From: an uncultured Owenweeksia sp.
GTDB taxonomy: Bacteria; Bacteroidota; Bacteroidia; Flavobacteriales; Schleiferiaceae
Direction: 5' to 3'
Assembly: GCA_937146805.1 (NCBI GenBank)
Contig: CAKZRR010000029.1
Span: forward strand, 1-47,430
Length of the DNA: 47,430 nt
In this document: one piece after another, positions 24,983 to 33,364 of the stretch
Numbering within the stretch: position 1 is the stretch's first letter
Layout of the letters: each line of letters begins with the position of its first letter
Translations under genes and position numbers: made by a program
The notes under the pieces: generated by a model
What the model was told of the DNA's origin: nothing
Database searches by the model: none
The model's input: the letters and a program-made list of their open reading frames with translations, nothing else

Positions 24983-27532
24983 ATGGCCGAAGGCGAAAGA
25001 ATAATACCTATAAACATTGAGGAGGAAATGAAATCCTCTTATATCGACTATTCGATGTCGGTAATTGTTTCGAGGGCATTACCCGATGTACGTGATGGGA
25101 TGAAGCCCGTGCATCGTAGAGTATTGTACGGTATGTATGAGTTGGGAGTTTTGTCCAACCGATCGTATAAAAAATCGGCTCGTATTGTAGGGGAGGTTTT
25201 AGGTAAGTTTCACCCACACGGAGATACATCGGTGTATGATTCGATGGTGCGTATGGCACAGCCATGGAGTTTACGCTATATGATGGTAGATGGCCAAGGT
25301 AACTTTGGTAGTGTAGATGGTGATAGACCAGCTGCTATGCGTTATACCGAGGCACGTTTGCAAAAAATATCGGAGGATATGTTGGCCGATATTGATAAGG
25401 AAACGGTTGATACACAACTAAACTTTGATGATTCATTAAGCGAACCTACTGTTTTACCGACCCGTATTCCCGGTTTGTTAGTAAATGGTGCCTCAGGTAT
25501 TGCTGTAGGTATGGCAACCAATATGCCGCCTCATAATATTAACGAGGTAATAGATGGTATTACTGCCTATATTAATGATAGAGATATTGATATTGAAGGC
25601 TTGATGCAATATGTGAAAGCGCCTGATTTTCCTACTGGAGGAACCATATATGGTTACGAAGGGGTTAAAGATGCTTTTATGACGGGTAGAGGTAGAATTG
25701 TACTTCGCGCGAAAGCGACTATGGAAGAGGTAAGAGATCGCGAGTGTATTGTGGTTACTGAGATTCCCTTTCAAGTAAATAAGGCCGAAATGATTAAAAA
25801 AACGGCTGACCTGATTAACGATAAGAAGCTGGACGGTATTTCGGATATCAAGGATGAATCGGATCGTAAAGGGATGCGTATTGTGTATTACCTAAAGCGT
25901 GATGCAGTGCCCAATGTGGTGCTAAATAAGCTGTACAAATACACGCAGCTGCAAACTTCTTTTTCGGTAAATAATATTGCCTTAGTAGGCGGAAGGCCAG
26001 AGCAATTAAACTTAAAAGACCTAATACATTACTTTGTAGAGCACCGTATAGACGTGGTGATACGAAGAACCAAATTTGAGCTGCGTAAGGCTGAAGAGCG
26101 TGCCCATATATTAGAAGGTTTATTAATTGCTTTAGATCACTTAGATGAGATTATTGCTTTGATTAGAGCTTCGCAAACACCAGAGGAAGCACGCAATGGA
26201 CTGATGACCACTTACGACTTAAGTGAGTTACAAGCTCGTGCCATTTTGGATATGCGACTGCAAAAGTTAACCGGACTGGAGCGCGATAAGATTAAAGCTG
26301 AGTATGCCGAGTTGATGGAGCGCATTGCCTATTTTAAGCGTATTTTAAATGAGGAAGACTTACGTATGTCTATCATTAAAGAGGAACTAGCTGAGGTAAA
26401 AGAGAAGTACGGTGACGAACGTAGAACCAATATTGAATACGCTGGTGGAGAGGTGAGTATTGAAGATATGATTCCGGATGAAGAAGTGGTAATTACTATT
26501 TCGCATGCAGGATATATTAAGCGTACAGCCTTAAGTGAATACAAAAAACAAAACCGTGGTGGCGTAGGTCACAAAGGGGTACAAACCCGTGATAGTGATT
26601 TTGTAGAGCATATTTTTGTAGCTACTAATCATAATTACATGCTATTTTTTAGCGAATCGGGGCGTTGCTTTTGGCTACGTGTATATGAAATACCAGAAGG
26701 CGGAAAAGGCAGCAAGGGTAGAGCTATTCAAAACTTGATTAACATACCAAAAGATGATAAGGTAAGAGCCTTTATTAATACCAAAAACTTAAAGGACGAG
26801 GAGTACATCCAGAACCACTTTATTTTGATGGTTACCAAGAAGGGGGTGATTAAGAAAACGTCTTTAGAGGCTTACTCTCGTCCACGTGTAAACGGCATCA
26901 ATGCTATTACCATCCGCGAAGGCGATATTTTGCTAGAAGCAAGATTAACAACCGGAGAGGATGAGGTATTGATTGCTAAAAAGAGTGGTAAAGCCATTCG
27001 TTTTAACGAAAGCCAAGCACGCAGTATGGGTAGAAATGCCAGTGGTGTGCGTGGCGTAACGTTAGAAAGTGAAACGGATGAAGTGATAGGTATGGTGACC
27101 GTACCGCCAAGTGATGATAGCAGCTCTATTTTGGTGGTATCTGAAAAAGGCTATGGTAAACGTACAGATTTAGATGATTACCGAGTAACCAATCGTGGAG
27201 GAAAAGGGGTGAAAACCTTAAATGTAACCGATAAAACGGGCGCTTTGGTGGCCATTAAATCGGTAACGGATGACAACGATTTGGTGATTATTAATAAGAG
27301 CGGGGTAATGATTAGAACCGGTATGGCTGATTTACGCGTAATGGGTAGAGCCACGCAGGGTGTTCGAATTATTAACCTTAAGAAGAACGATGAAATTGCA
27401 TCGGTGGCCAAAGTACCGGCAGCCGAGGATGAGGTTGAATCGGAAATGACTGATGAAGATGGAAACCCAATTGAGGGTTCTGCAACGGAGGATGATGCAA
27501 CCACAAATGATGAAGGAAAGGCCGATGCCTAG
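24983..27532 (+). CDS. gyrA: DNA gyrase subunit A
   Basis: An 849-aa subunit that breaks and rejoins DNA for negative supercoiling. The N-terminal breakage-reunion domain covers about 10-470, with the active Tyr at 121 ([10 protein letters not shown]). The quinolone-sensitive region is [19 protein letters not shown]. The position equal to E. coli Ser83 is Thr82 and that equal to Asp87 is Asp86, which keeps the acidic residue. The GyrA box appears as QNRGGVG (about 522), and a six-bladed C-terminal beta-pinwheel and an acidic tail follow. Length and order are normal. A terminator follows at 27557. Confidence 0.97.
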   Translation: MAEGERIIPINIEEEMKSSYIDYSMSVIVSRALPDVRDGMKPVHRRVLYGMYELGVLSNRSYKKSARIVGEVLGKFHPHGDTSVYDSMVRMAQPWSLRYMMVDGQGNFGSVDGDRPAAMRYTEARLQKISEDMLADIDKETVDTQLNFDDSLSEPTVLPTRIPGLLVNGASGIAVGMATNMPPHNINEVIDGITAYINDRDIDIEGLMQYVKAPDFPTGGTIYGYEGVKDAFMTGRGRIVLRAKATMEEVRDRECIVVTEIPFQVNKAEMIKKTADLINDKKLDGISDIKDESDRKGMRIVYYLKRDAVPNVVLNKLYKYTQLQTSFSVNNIALVGGRPEQLNLKDLIHYFVEHRIDVVIRRTKFELRKAEERAHILEGLLIALDHLDEIIALIRASQTPEEARNGLMTTYDLSELQARAILDMRLQKLTGLERDKIKAEYAELMERIAYFKRILNEEDLRMSIIKEELAEVKEKYGDERRTNIEYAGGEVSIEDMIPDEEVVITISHAGYIKRTALSEYKKQNRGGVGHKGVQTRDSDFVEHIFVATNHNYMLFFSESGRCFWLRVYEIPEGGKGSKGRAIQNLINIPKDDKVRAFINTKNLKDEEYIQNHFILMVTKKGVIKKTSLEAYSRPRVNGINAITIREGDILLEARLTTGEDEVLIAKKSGKAIRFNESQARSMGRNASGVRGVTLESETDEVIGMVTVPPSDDSSSILVVSEKGYGKRTDLDDYRVTNRGGKGVKTLNVTDKTGALVAIKSVTDDNDLVIINKSGVMIRTGMADLRVMGRATQGVRIINLKKNDEIASVAKVPAAEDEVESEMTDEDGNPIEGSATEDDATTNDEGKADA

Positions 27533-27556
27533 CTGCTAGCTTGAAAATCATGTTGT

Positions 27557-27595
27557 AAAACGCCCCTTATGCAATTGCGTATGGGGCGTTTTTTT
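27557..27595 (+). terminator. Intrinsic terminator of gyrA
   Basis: AAAACGCCCC pairs with GGGGCGTTTT, with inner TATGC/GCGTA pairs and a run of seven or more T. It lies 24 nt past the gyrA stop and also faces the convergent sulfatase gene. Confidence 0.88.
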
Positions 27596-27632
27596 GTTGA
27601 AATAAGGTTTCAAGGGTTTTGAGTAATGAAGT

Positions 27633-29192
27633 CTAGTTAACCTCAATAGGCCAATTAGCTACCTTATGTTTTTTAGCCCAAGTCTTGTATTTAACCAGTA
27701 AGCTAGAGGCTATTTTGGGATAAGTATTTATCAGGTTTTCAGTTTCAAAAGGATCTTTTTTAAGCTGGTACAATTCCCATTCTTCATTATGGGCAGCTAC
27801 TAGCTTCCAGTAGCCTTGGCGAACGGCTCGGTTTCCTTCATGCTCCCAAAATAGGGTGCGGGTGGTATCCGTTTTTGTAGAATCCTCTAGTAAATGAGCA
27901 AAACTTTTACCATCCAGCGAGTCTAGCTTGTTTCCATTGTAATGGGATGGATAATTGGCTCCTACAATTTCAAGCATCGTGGGCATAAAGTCGCTAATGT
28001 GTGCCGGACTGCGAATAAGCTGCCCTTTGTTTTTTATACCCTTAGGCCAATTAATAATCATGGGGGTTATAATACCGCCTTCGTGTTCTTCGCGTTTAAA
28101 TTTGCGATAGGGAGTGTTTGATACGTTGTACCAATCTCCGTAAGCCGCATTGGAATGGCGCGTACCAATTTCAGCATCAGGCGTTTCATTGAATTTACGG
28201 GAGCAAGCCCCATTATCAGATAAAAAGCAAATAATAGTGTTTTCGGCTATTCCTTCCTTTTCCAAGGTCTCCATAATGCGGCCAATATTTTGATCCATAC
28301 AATCTACCATGGCGGCATATACGGTCATTTTATGCGCTTCGTTATTTGGATTCTCCAGTTCGTTCCAAGCCATGTAAGCGGGTGCAGAGGGTTGGCTGCT
28401 ATCTGGAAAAATACCCAAGGCTATCTGTTTTTTGAAGCGAGCTGCACGAATGCTATCGTAACCGTGGGTGTACAAGTTTCTATATTTTTCAATATCCCCT
28501 TTTTTCGCTTGCAGCGGAAAGTGAGGCGCTATATAAGCCTGATAAATGAAAAAGGGTTGATCCTTTTTTCGTTGATTTTTAATGTAATCAACCGTGTAAT
28601 CGGTAAATCCTTCAGTGGAGTACCAATTGGAATCGGGATGAACTTGCTCCCCATTCCAAAATACAGAACGCTCGTAAAAAGGAGAAGGGTAGTAATAAAG
28701 TCCGCCACCGCTGGGCACCCCGTAGAATTGATCAAAACCCCGCTTATCTGGCCACATATGGCGCTGTTCACCCACATGCCACTTTCCACTCATAAAGGTT
28801 TGGTAGCCCTTTTGTTTTAGGGCTTCGGCTATGGTAATAGATTTTGAATTGATATAACCTTGGTACTCGGGTAAATTGCCTAGCGGGCGTGTCATGTGCC
28901 CCATACCCGCATCCCATTGGTATTGGCCGGTTAACAAGCTGGTGCGCGAAGGGCAGCAGCGAGATGTATTGTAAAAATTGGTAAACAAAGCACCTTCTGC
29001 CGCAAGTTTATCTAGGTTAGGTGTTTCAATTTCAGAACCCGTGCACCCTAAATCCGAAAAGCCCATATCATCTGCCAGGATAATAATAATGTTGGGCGCG
29101 GTATTGTTAACCTTGGGGGGCTTTTCTGTTTTACAAGCTGTAAATGCCAGCATTAATAAAACGAGAAGGAGGGGCGTGGGGTACTTTTTCAT
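27633..29192 (-). CDS. Arylsulfatase-type lipoprotein sulfatase
   Basis: A 519-aa type I sulfatase. Lipobox FTAC places the lipid Cys at residue 20. Metal-binding D41/D42 lie in ILADDMGFSD. The formylglycine motif C-x-P-S-R starts at C79 (CCPSRTSLLTGQ), so a maturase is needed for activity. FMSGKWHVGE, YIAPHFP and FLSDNGAC are further active-site elements. It would remove sulfate from an outer substrate, perhaps a sulfated polysaccharide. No other polysaccharide genes are adjacent. The upstream edge touches dispersed-repeat copy 3. Confidence 0.92.
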   Translation of the reverse strand: MKKYPTPLLLVLLMLAFTACKTEKPPKVNNTAPNIIIILADDMGFSDLGCTGSEIETPNLDKLAAEGALFTNFYNTSRCCPSRTSLLTGQYQWDAGMGHMTRPLGNLPEYQGYINSKSITIAEALKQKGYQTFMSGKWHVGEQRHMWPDKRGFDQFYGVPSGGGLYYYPSPFYERSVFWNGEQVHPDSNWYSTEGFTDYTVDYIKNQRKKDQPFFIYQAYIAPHFPLQAKKGDIEKYRNLYTHGYDSIRAARFKKQIALGIFPDSSQPSAPAYMAWNELENPNNEAHKMTVYAAMVDCMDQNIGRIMETLEKEGIAENTIICFLSDNGACSRKFNETPDAEIGTRHSNAAYGDWYNVSNTPYRKFKREEHEGGIITPMIINWPKGIKNKGQLIRSPAHISDFMPTMLEIVGANYPSHYNGNKLDSLDGKSFAHLLEDSTKTDTTRTLFWEHEGNRAVRQGYWKLVAAHNEEWELYQLKKDPFETENLINTYPKIASSLLVKYKTWAKKHKVANWPIEVN

Positions 29193-29198
29193 GGCTCA

Positions 29199-29206
29199 CA
29201 AAAATA
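29199..29206 (-). promoter_or_regulatory. Candidate -7 box directly before the sulfatase start
   Basis: The minus strand reads TATTTTTG, matching TAnnTTTG, only 6 nt before the ATG. If used, transcription would begin at or just before the start codon. The same spacing occurs before the genes at 41644 and 46349. Confidence 0.35.
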
Positions 29207-29210
29207 GATA

Positions 29211-29248
29211 ATAAGGTGATTTTTAGTTGGATTTTAGCACAGTTCTTT
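29211..29248. repeat. Dispersed AT-rich repeat, copy 3 (partial)
   Basis: TAAGGTGATTTTTAG, then TTGGATTTTAGCACAGTTC and TTT on the plus strand match copies 1 and 2. The outer TTTCAAAAGAA part is missing. It lies between the sulfatase start and the end box of the 29264 unit. Confidence 0.75.
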
Positions 29249-29258
29249 GGTGTAGAAT
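29249..29258 (-). other. Cassette end box (R''-like) of the 29264 unit, imperfect
   Basis: The minus strand reads ATTCTACACC. Its partner start box GTTGTAGAGC (31008-30999) would predict GCTCTACAAC, so 7 of 10 positions match. The box abuts AAAGAACTGTGC as in the other block-edge units. Confidence 0.4.
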
Positions 29259-29263
29259 CTTTT

Positions 29264-29671
29264 CTATTCAAAATCATTTTCAGTCAATGTTAATTTGTAT
29301 TCAACTTCGTCCATTGAAAAAAGTCCATTTTTCAGTACTTTAAATTTCCAATTTTTTCGGTCAAATATATTTTTACTCAGACTTCCGTTTTCTTTTTTCA
29401 CAATTAGTGTATCAATTCCCTCAAGAAAATCAATTCCTTTGTCGCGAGCAGTTCCGATCTCGTCATATTCTACAATAATTAAATCTGATTTGGATTTTAA
29501 TTCAACTATTTTAATTGAATCTTCATCGGATGTATTTTTTATTCCATATTCTAATATATATTCAATTTTCATATCAGATTCCGTTTTGTTTTCGACAACA
29601 AATTTATTTACAACTCCAGGGTCACAGGAAGAGAAAAGTATTAAAATCAGAAGTGTTATTATTCTTTTCAT
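29264..29671 (-). CDS. Small lipoprotein of unknown function (block B)
   Basis: A 135-aa predicted lipoprotein. The signal peptide ends in lipobox FSSC (Cys about residue 16). No domain is recognised; the body alternates short beta-prone and charged segments. An IS3-family element begins only 15 nt before its start codon and separates it from the probable start box of its cassette-like unit at 30999-31008. Expression may now depend on the insertion element. Confidence 0.72.
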   Translation of the reverse strand: MKRIITLLILILFSSCDPGVVNKFVVENKTESDMKIEYILEYGIKNTSDEDSIKIVELKSKSDLIIVEYDEIGTARDKGIDFLEGIDTLIVKKENGSLSKNIFDRKNWKFKVLKNGLFSMDEVEYKLTLTENDFE

Positions 29672-29725
29672 TGGGTTTTCTCAAATGTCACGTCCTAAAA
29701 TATGGCTACAGATTATTTATTAAAA

Positions 29726-30583
29726 TTAGGCTGCATTAAGGTGCACATAATTAGGTGTTTTAAAGTTTAAAGATAAGTGCAATCGTTTAGTGTTATAAAG
29801 TTTGATTGCATTTTTAGTTGCTTTTTTAGCTTGAGCTACACTGGCAAAGGTTTGGTCCAGGTAAAATTCATCTTTTAATATTCCATTAACCCGCTCGGCC
29901 AAGGCGTTTTCATAGCAATGGTTTTCTTCAGTCATGCTAGTGGCAATGTTTTTTCTTTTCAATTCATTGGTGTATACATTGCTGCAGTATTGAATGCCAC
30001 GGTCAGAGTGGTGAGTTAAACCATTTGTTATTTTATTGTGGTAAAAAGCTTTTTTAAGCGCATTTACGCACCCTTTAAGCTCTAGACTATCACTTAGATC
30101 ATATCCAACTATTTTACGAGAATACATGTCTGTAATCAAAGCTAGGTAACAAAACCCTTTTACCGTTCTAATGTAGGTAATGTCAGAAGCCCAGACTTGA
30201 TTTGGCCTGCGTGTTTCTGTGTCTTTTATCGTATTGCTGTACTTGTGAAAACGATGATATGAATTCGTTGTTCTACAGCTGTATCTTTTACGCTTGATAA
30301 GCATATTGTGTTCTCTTAAGATCTTAAACAACCGGTCTCTTCCAACTTTAAGTTGATATGTTTCAAAATCATTCTTCAAGGACTTCATCAACTTTCTTGT
30401 TCCCTCTCTGGCTAAAACCTTTCGGCTTTCTTTAACGAGTGTTACAACCTGATCTTCCACACGCCTTTTATGAACGTAACGGTTTTGGTATTTATAGTAA
30501 GCATCTCTTTTTAAGCCAAAGCCACCGCATAAAAAAGCCATACTAAAAGGCTTCTCTTTCGGCTTGTTTTTAACGGCTTTCAT
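29726..30583 (-). CDS. IS3-family transposase OrfB (DDE integrase domain)
   Basis: A 285-aa protein with an rve/DDE integrase core. The catalytic residues are D134 (WASDITYI), D194 (HHSDRGIQYC) and E230 (ENALAERVNGILKDEF), with the spacing of the IS3 family. The N-terminal part has an HTH_21-like region (GTRKLMKSL). The ATG overlaps the OrfA stop as TAATG. Many IS3 members instead make an OrfAB fusion by a -1 shift, so here coupling is by re-initiation or an unseen slippage site. Confidence 0.93.
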   Translation of the reverse strand: MKAVKNKPKEKPFSMAFLCGGFGLKRDAYYKYQNRYVHKRRVEDQVVTLVKESRKVLAREGTRKLMKSLKNDFETYQLKVGRDRLFKILREHNMLIKRKRYSCRTTNSYHRFHKYSNTIKDTETRRPNQVWASDITYIRTVKGFCYLALITDMYSRKIVGYDLSDSLELKGCVNALKKAFYHNKITNGLTHHSDRGIQYCSNVYTNELKRKNIATSMTEENHCYENALAERVNGILKDEFYLDQTFASVAQAKKATKNAIKLYNTKRLHLSLNFKTPNYVHLNAA

Positions 30584-30978
30584 TAGAGCTTTATGTTTAA
30601 GTTTTTTTTTAACTCTTCAACATTCTTGTAACCCAAATTTTCAGCGGCCACCTCCAAATAAGAATCCGATACCAGTTGATCTAAATCCTTTTTAATCAAA
30701 AGATCTTTAAGCTGTTCTATTTCTTTTTTCAGGGCTTCTAGCCGAGTTGTTTCATCATAATTTTCCACTAGGATACGGGTATTCATTAAATCTTTCCGGT
30801 CGTACTTTTTAATCCACACATTAATTGTTGAGGGACTTACTCCGTAGAGTTTGCCAATTTGATTCTTTGTGTGTTTTCCTGTACTAAGTTCGGCTAAAAT
30901 TTTCAGCTTGAAGTTCTCACTGTAACGTCTGATAAATCCATCCTTTCTATACATATACTTTTGTCTTTGTGTATACAT
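30583..30978 (-). CDS. IS3-family transposase OrfA (helix-turn-helix)
   Basis: A 131-aa DNA-binding protein for the insertion element ends. A helix-turn-helix is at about 15-60 (FKLKILAELSTGKHTKN, GKLYGVSPSTINVWIKKY). A leucine-zipper-like coiled coil is at about 75-95 (RLEALKKEIEQLKDLLIKK). The start codon lies 17 nt inside the element's right end. It overlaps OrfB by 1 bp. Confidence 0.9.
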   Translation of the reverse strand: MYTQRQKYMYRKDGFIRRYSENFKLKILAELSTGKHTKNQIGKLYGVSPSTINVWIKKYDRKDLMNTRILVENYDETTRLEALKKEIEQLKDLLIKKDLDQLVSDSYLEVAAENLGYKNVEELKKNLNIKL

Positions 30979-30998
30979 ATTTCAGGACGGGTCAAAAT

Positions 30999-31133
30999 GC
31001 TCTACAACGGTTAAAATAAAGACAGTGCGGCTTTCGTAGACGTCAATGTCTGCAGGACTTGACGTTGGTTGAAAGACGAGACTGTCGTATTTGGGTTGAA
31101 CTTAAGCATTGGCTTTATTTATTGTTGGCGTGT
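30999..31133 (-). other. attC-like recombination site between the 31102 and 29264 units
   Basis: A 135-bp site with nested inverted repeats. On the minus strand it starts CACGCCAAC and ends GTTGTAGAGC. In between, AAATAAAG pairs with CTTTATTT, ACAGT with ACTGT, CTTTC with GAAAG, and ACGTCAA with TTGACGT around a central loop. Unpaired stretches separate the arms. Length and boxes fit an integron attC site. The last codons of the 31102 gene lie inside it, as is common for cassette genes. Confidence 0.6.
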
Positions 31134-31509
31134 CGTTCTTATTTTTTATGCGTTCGTTAGCCAGACCGATAATAATCGGAAGTAAAAGAACAATTAAAAA
31201 CTCTCCATAAGACCCAGCATAAATAGCCCACTTAGAAAAGTAATATAAGTCCTTTGAAATTGCTATTATAAACAAGCCAAACACTAACAGTCTATAGTTT
31301 GGTTTAATAAATGTCTTTCTAAAGTTTTGTTTCCATAGGATGGCTGTCCTCAAGACTAAAACAAGAATTAATAGAATAAAAAGCGTCAATTCTAGTGGCG
31401 CGGTGTCAAGTACATATGGCTGTGAATTTTTTCCGTCAAACCTTAAGCCATTAAAAGTGGTAATCATGGTAAGAAGAAATATTTCTATAATGCTAAGTAT
31501 CCTTTTCAT
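31102..31509 (-). CDS. Small integral membrane protein (block B)
   Basis: A 135-aa protein with four predicted membrane helices: near residues 3-22, 40-60, 72-90 and 98-117. The tail is charged, ERIKNKNDTPTINKANA. No family is recognised. The start is the ATG at 31509, 3 nt after the start box GTTGGCGTGC. A longer reading from TTG at 31524 runs through that box. The gene is preceded by leader repeat R1, which holds a promoter box and hairpin, and its stop lies inside the downstream attC-like site. Confidence 0.7.
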   Translation of the reverse strand: MKRILSIIEIFLLTMITTFNGLRFDGKNSQPYVLDTAPLELTLFILLILVLVLRTAILWKQNFRKTFIKPNYRLLVFGLFIIAISKDLYYFSKWAIYAGSYGEFLIVLLLPIIIGLANERIKNKNDTPTINKANA

Positions 31510-31512
31510 AAT

Positions 31513-31522
31513 GCACGCCAAC
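31513..31522 (-). other. Cassette start box (R'-like) of the 31102 unit
   Basis: The minus strand reads GTTGGCGTGC. Its first 9 nt are the exact reverse complement of CACGCCAAC at 31132-31124 near the gene end. Confidence 0.6.
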
Positions 31523-31530
31523 AAGTTAGT

Positions 31531-31551
31531 AAACGTAACTCAGTTACGTTT
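31531..31551 (-). promoter_or_regulatory. Perfect hairpin in leader R1
   Basis: AAACGTAAC and GTTACGTTT form a 9-bp stem around a 3-nt loop, transcribed in the 5' leader between promoter box and start codon. The identical hairpin is at 33907-33927 in R2. It may be part of a recombination site or a leader RNA structure. Confidence 0.6.
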
Positions 31552-31571
31552 ATATTTCCTTGATCCTGCTC

Positions 31572-31579
31572 CAAATATA
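31572..31579 (-). promoter_or_regulatory. Promoter -7 box in leader R1
   Basis: TATATTTG on the minus strand, an exact TAnnTTTG match, 62 nt before the gene at 31102. A TTATG-like sequence lies at the -33 distance. It is conserved in R2 at the same place. Confidence 0.55.
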
Positions 31580-31792
31580 GTACATGTGCATAATGTATTA
31601 CATAAATAAACTGAGGTTTTGAGTTACGTAGTTTCTAAGTAAACACCTTAGGCTTTTTCAAGCCGATCGCTGGGGTTTAACCAAGCGAAACAACGGGGGT
31701 GGGGTATTACTTAAAATAGTCTTGGACGAGACGGGGTTCACTTTAAGAGCACTTGACTTTCAGCTTTTATTTAGCTAACTGATTAAGATTTT

Positions 31793-31825
31793 GCAGGTTT
31801 TTTAGCGGTTGGTGAAAAAACCTGC
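31793..31825. terminator. Strong stem-loop between the 32139 and 31102 units
   Basis: GCAGGTTTTTT pairs with AAAAAACCTGC (11 bp) around an 11-nt loop. It could end transcription on either strand and would insulate the R1 promoter from the gene at 32139. Confidence 0.5.
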
Positions 31826-31856
31826 TAGGTCTGTACCAGTTTCCATAACTTATTGG

Positions 31857-31957
31857 GAGGAAGGTACTAAGAAAAGAGAGGGTGCCCTACAAAAGCAAGG
31901 CACCCTCCAATAAAGACTTTCAAAATAAAATTAATTAGAAATTAAGGCAATTTTTAG
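31857..31957 (-). repeat. Copy of the rho 3' flank, with hairpin
   Basis: This stretch closely matches 34891-34986, the sequence that follows the rho stop codon. Both share GGAAGGTACTAAGAAAA, a GGGTGCC-type hairpin (here GAGGGTGCC/GGCACCCTC, 31878-31907), CCAATAAAGACTTTCAAAAT and GGCAATTTTTAG. Here no rho coding sequence is attached. Confidence 0.8.
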
Positions 31958-31970
31958 TTGGATTTTAGTA
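31913..31970. repeat. Dispersed AT-rich repeat, copy 4
   Basis: AAGACTTTCAAAATAAAATT, then AAATTAAGGCAATTTTTAG, then TTGGATTTTAG match the family. The inner end diverges (TATGGTTATTGG instead of CACAGTTCTTTG). It lies between the 145-bp twin repeat and the rho-flank copy. Confidence 0.75.
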
Positions 31971-31979
31971 TGGTTATTG

Positions 31980-32124
31980 GTTTAAAAACAGCCCAAAAAA
32001 GTATTTGTCTCTAAAGTACTTCTTTAAAAAACTTACTCAAAAAATCGCTTTCCCCATAGCAAACCCGGATTCGTCAACACGGCATTCATTTTTGGCCTAT
32101 CGGCAAAACGAATGCTTAGTTATT
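31980..32124 (-). repeat. 145-bp twin repeat, copy A
   Basis: Matches 46185-46328 at most positions, from GTTTAAAAACAGC to CTTAGTTATT on the plus strand. It lies between a dispersed repeat and the end box of the 32139 unit, the same arrangement as in block C. It includes an attC-like palindrome. Confidence 0.85.
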
Positions 32125-32130
32125 ACCAAC
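32073..32130 (-). other. attC-like palindrome after the 32139 gene
   Basis: On the minus strand GGTAATAAC is followed by GCATTC, TTTTGCC, loop GATA, GGCCAAAA and GAATGC, then GTTGAC. The arms pair with short bulges (GCATTC/GAATGC, TTTT/AAAA, GCC/GGC). The size of about 55 bp and the YAAC...GTTR edges resemble an attC site. Confidence 0.5.
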
Positions 32131-32138
32131 CGTTATTT

Positions 32139-33152
32139 CTAAAATGTCCATCCTATTCTAATATTTAATGGTATACTAATCGTCCAATATTGTCCATCCT
32201 TATTTGTTATGTAATATACATTTGGATGTCCTGGTATTTCCATTTCATCCTCTGGCTTTAGTCTGTCGGTATGAATTACATCTTTATATCTCGCTCCTAA
32301 TCCAGCATAAATATCAATCGAAAATCTATTTATAATATATTGATATCCAAGCTTTAAGTTAAAGCTATATGTTTTTTTTCTAATACCAATTGTGTCTGTA
32401 TAGTTAGTGTTATTGTATAATGTGTCAGAATAGATATTTGCTACTGCAAAACGACCAATATCACTATATTCATTTTGCAAGTAATTGAACTCAAAACTCA
32501 TGTATAGTCCTAAAGGTGCTGATTTCTTTAGATAGTATTTTTCTTCAAAAGCAATCTGAAAACCCTTAATCTCAGGTTTGAATTCATATCCTAAGTCCCA
32601 AAGACTTACAGGTAACAAGTAACTCGCCATTATCTGTGTAGAAAAGCTATTGCTTAGTTTTTTTTCATAGCTAATCTCAAATCCAGAATTAATTATAGAA
32701 ACAGTTCTCAACGGTGTTAATTTTAGGATACTTGTATATTTTGCAAAAGTCGAATCAAGAGGTTTGTAAGTTAGATAATCATTATCGCTATCATTTAAGT
32801 CAATGTATACAGTCTCGGGATAATTGTATCGTTTGGGATTGTTTTTATCTATCAAAAATCCTGTCCAAGCTGTAGATGGATAAAGATTTAACCAATAAGC
32901 AAAAGAATTTCTGGATTTTATCTTTACGCTTTTTTTGTTTTGCTCAGAAAAAGCTAATATTTCAAGTGAATCCTTACTTCTATCAACTGTTACAAAATGG
33001 TCTTTGCTTATCACAGGAAGTGTATCGTTTGCAACCTTTATCTTTGTTGGTTCATTGGTCACAATATTAATTGAATCAGTTCTTGAGTTTAATAATGTTG
33101 CGCAAGAACTAAAAATCAGGCTTGTCAAAATTAACAGTATCGTTGTCTTCAT
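32139..33152 (-). CDS. Lipoprotein with predicted outer-membrane beta strands (block B)
   Basis: A 337-aa predicted lipoprotein with lipobox FSSC (Cys about residue 17). The first 120 residues are soluble, with TKIKVANDTLPV and a SFAYWLNLYPSTAWTGFLID segment typical of small PEGA-like proteins. From about residue 140 alternating strands such as GFEISYEKKLSNSFSTQIMA, GFQIAFEEKYYLKK and FSIDIYAGLGARYKD, with a final IGWTF, suggest a small outer-membrane barrel. The start is the ATG at 33152, 4 nt after its start box. A reading from 33170 would run through the box. Confidence 0.7.
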   Translation of the reverse strand: MKTTILLILTSLIFSSCATLLNSRTDSINIVTNEPTKIKVANDTLPVISKDHFVTVDRSKDSLEILAFSEQNKKSVKIKSRNSFAYWLNLYPSTAWTGFLIDKNNPKRYNYPETVYIDLNDSDNDYLTYKPLDSTFAKYTSILKLTPLRTVSIINSGFEISYEKKLSNSFSTQIMASYLLPVSLWDLGYEFKPEIKGFQIAFEEKYYLKKSAPLGLYMSFEFNYLQNEYSDIGRFAVANIYSDTLYNNTNYTDTIGIRKKTYSFNLKLGYQYIINRFSIDIYAGLGARYKDVIHTDRLKPEDEMEIPGHPNVYYITNKDGQYWTISIPLNIRIGWTF

Positions 33153-33156
33153 AATA

Positions 33157-33354
33157 GTTGGTAACGCCAAGCTATGCGTAGTGCGGTCTTACGAAGCCGA
33201 AACTTCCAATCTTGCACATAGCCGAGGCTTTATAAATTTGCGTTTAATTTATTCACTTTAAATGAAAATTTAAAGTCTTGGCGGACTTCATTGAGTGAAC
33301 GGGTTTTCATTTGTGACGGAAACCCGCGTTACGTATCAGCTTTTGTTGTGTGAC
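33157..33354 (-). other. attC-like site between the 33365 and 32139 units
   Basis: A 198-bp gap with matched ends. The minus strand begins GTCACACAAC (end box, 33354-33345) and ends GTTACCAAC (start box of the next unit, 33165-33157). AAGCT pairs with AGCTT near the edges, GTAACGC pairs with GCGTTAC, and an inner CGGGTTT/AAACCCG hairpin lies at one side. It is longer than most attC sites but within the reported range for large ones. Confidence 0.45.
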
Positions 33355-33364
33355 GTTTTTTATT

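Larger units (their letters stand above)
29686..30994 (-). mobile_element. IS3-family insertion sequence, 1309 bp, apparently intact
   Basis: The ends are TG...CA with imperfect inverted repeats: TGACCCGTCCTGAAATATG on one end and TGTCACGTCCTAAAATATG on the other, 16 of 19 matching. A 3-bp duplication (AAA) flanks it at 29683-29685 and 30995-30997. It carries orfA and orfB in order on the minus strand. All features fit IS3, and the DDE residues are present, so it could be active. Confidence 0.9.
31513..31765 (-). repeat. Leader repeat R1 (with promoter and hairpin)
   Basis: A repeat of about 250 bp shared with R2 at 33889-34165, strongest over the 170 bp nearest the gene. In minus-strand order it holds AAGTGCT, AAACCCCAGC, GGTGTTTACTTAGAAACTAC, TTTATGTAATACATTATG, the box TATATTTG, GGAAATATAAACGT and a perfect hairpin, ending at the start box. 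It lies directly upstream of the gene at 31102. Confidence 0.85.

Noticed and set aside
28290-28820. 176-aa plus-strand frame inside the sulfatase gene
   Set aside because: It lies wholly antisense to a gene with clear catalytic motifs and shows no recognisable protein pattern.
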